DNA of 64,000 bases. Source: Nematopogon swammerdamellus (taxonomy: Eukaryota > Arthropoda > Insecta > Lepidoptera > Adelidae). The position numbers were made by a program, and so were the translations under genes. The DNA is taken from NCBI GenBank assembly GCA_946902875.1, contig OX336344.1:22465791-22529790 (forward strand), given 5' to 3'. The notes beneath the pieces are model-generated. The model was given only the letters and a program-made list of their open reading frames with translations. It was not told where the DNA came from and did not search any database. Positions 62,952 through 64,000 of this stretch are shown here, piece after piece. How positions within the stretch are numbered: the first letter of the stretch is position 1; each line of letters starts with the position of its first letter.

Positions 62952-64000
62952 ATGTCTGTCCAACACAGTCCCAGGAAAACCAGAAGTACCACGCGGAAGG
63001 AAGGGGTCCCCGTGGAGACGGGTACGGTTAATGAGCCACAGCGCGCGCCGCCAGCCGCGGGTGAAGCCGCGGCGGGCGATGCGCGTACGCATGCGAGCGC
63101 GCTCGCGAGCACGCTCGACAGGGTCGCGCCGCCGCTGCGATCATTCGCACGCGCGACTAACACATCCGCAGTCACGCCTCGCACGGACTCGGATGTACCA
63201 GGCACTATGCTTGGTGCCGAGGGTTCTACCCGTCTCTACGGTGAGCTCGCCGAAGGTACGGTGCGTTCTCGCTCCGACCGCGGCGGGCTAGATACGCATA
63301 CCGAATCGATGTCGGAATTCTCCACCGCATCGAAGAGGTCTGCGTACCTGCGCGAACAGGCCGCGCTAAAAGCCTTGGAGGAGGCACACGCGATTGAGGA
63401 AGAGTCGAGGCGCCGACAGCTTGACTTGGTCAAGCAGAAGGAGCGGGTGGAGCTCGCACGCATCGCTGCCGAGGAGGAGGCGCGCTCCGTCCGATTCGAG
63501 GAATCAGCACACCGAGAGGAAGACGGCAGCCGCCGAGACAACGTACGCAGCTGGCTAGAGGGACAACGAAGTGAGGTATTACTCCCCCCGCCCCCGTCGG
63601 ACCGCCTGAGAGAGGACTCCGCGCCGCCGCGGCACGTAAGTACAATATTTTATTCTACGCCGCCGCCGCGGCGACGATCGCCGCCACGCAGAGATGAGTC
63701 GCCCGCTACAAGACAACGCGAGCGTTCATCTACGCCGGGCCGACGTCCGCGTAACGAGGTAATGGCTGAACACACTAGACTTATAGTAGATGCAATGTCG
63801 CAGTTACATTTACGCCGAGAGGAAAAATTAGACTACCGATCGGTTAGTAGAGCTCTGCCTGTATTCAGTGGTTCAGTATGTGAGTGGATGGCCTTCAAAC
63901 GAGCGTTTGAAGAGTCGAAGAAGTACAGTCGCTTCACTAAAGAGGAGAACTTAGCGAGGCTGCGCTTGTGCCTAAAAGGGCCGGCGAAAGAGGCTGTTTC
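62952..64000 (+). CDS. Gag-type polyprotein of a BEL/Pao retrotransposon (runs off the window)
   Basis: Starts at ATG 24 nt after the primer-binding site and stays open for 349 codons to the window edge. Residues 1-120 are basic and Ala/Arg-rich. About 137-200 is a Glu/Arg/Lys-rich coiled coil (EEESRRRQLDLVKQKERVEL), followed by an Arg/Pro/Ser-rich linker. From residue 302, LPVFSGSVCEWMAFKRAFEE and later LARLRLCLKGPAKEAV match the DUF1759 gag-like region of BEL/Pao elements. Protease, reverse transcriptase and integrase should follow outside the window. Its GC-rich codons contrast with the AT-rich surroundings. No stop or frameshift is visible, so this may be a young insertion. Function inferred from family knowledge: particle formation around element RNA. 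Confidence 0.85.
   Translation, partial: MSVQHSPRKTRSTTRKEGVPVETGTVNEPQRAPPAAGEAAAGDARTHASALASTLDRVAPPLRSFARATNTSAVTPRTDSDVPGTMLGAEGSTRLYGELAEGTVRSRSDRGGLDTHTESMSEFSTASKRSAYLREQAALKALEEAHAIEEESRRRQLDLVKQKERVELARIAAEEEARSVRFEESAHREEDGSRRDNVRSWLEGQRSEVLLPPPPSDRLREDSAPPRHVSTIFYSTPPPRRRSPPRRDESPATRQRERSSTPGRRPRNEVMAEHTRLIVDAMSQLHLRREEKLDYRSVSRALPVFSGSVCEWMAFKRAFEESKKYSRFTKEENLARLRLCLKGPAKEAV

Overview
This is eukaryotic nuclear DNA from an insect, almost certainly a moth or butterfly (Lepidoptera). It is AT-rich and gene-poor, with intron-split coding, a TATA plus TCAGT arthropod initiator, short GGTTA (TTAGG-type) runs, and repeat families I recognise as typical of lepidopteran genomes: CATGTCGTAAAAGGC repeats, GGGTTCCGTA repeats, CCGCGGCTCCGCCCGC LINE tails and ACCGACTTCAAAAA repeats. 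Nothing bacterial is present and I see no CRISPR array. LAYOUT. 1-16 kb: dense old mobile elements (5S/tRNA-headed SINEs, family B and C repeats, LINE 3' ends, a hAT-type MITE at 5698-6076 with a perfect 8-bp target duplication, a TTAA-flanked TIR element at 14645-15058). 16-19.6 kb: a roughly 100-bp satellite that flips orientation at about 18014, flanked by diverged 140-bp GACACAAA repeats and two GC-rich blocks. 20-30 kb: more SINEs, a frameshifted retroelement remnant (24228-24662), a tail-to-tail pair of complete SINEs (25233-26056), and a 402-bp tandem duplication beside a CGG-rich block. 30.5-31.8 kb: a 47-bp tandem repeat with a 188-bp higher-order period. 32.4-34.0 kb: a TIR-bounded element holding a two-exon, transposase-like reading frame. 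36.6-44.9 kb: the one convincing host gene, on the minus strand, with four exons (first non-coding); it encodes a 172-residue secreted or membrane protein with a signal peptide, a Pro/Tyr/Gln-rich segment and a hydrophobic C-terminal half. Its introns hold SINEs, two Jockey-type LINE relics, a 660-bp foldback element and a heptamer array. 45-62 kb: SINEs, LINE tails and a two-tailed composite element (52128-53660) enclosing a retroelement protein remnant. From about 62.2 kb to the end: the 5' part of a BEL/Pao-type LTR retrotransposon (TATA box, LTR end, primer-binding site complementary to tRNA-Tyr, then a gag-type frame open to the window edge). THE MAIN STORY is a modular SINE system. The commonest element has a head made of a tRNA-like A box, a 5S-rRNA-derived middle with the 5S box C region, and a tRNA-like B box. 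The 5' end GTCAGCCTC can pair with GAGGCTGAC about 100 nt downstream. The body also occurs behind an unrelated head (shared with family B), and a related middle segment occurs with a different 3' tail. So at least two heads and two tails have been exchanged. How the genes work together: only one host gene is visible, so no pathway can be inferred. All product names for repeats rest on reading the sequence by eye, without database searches.
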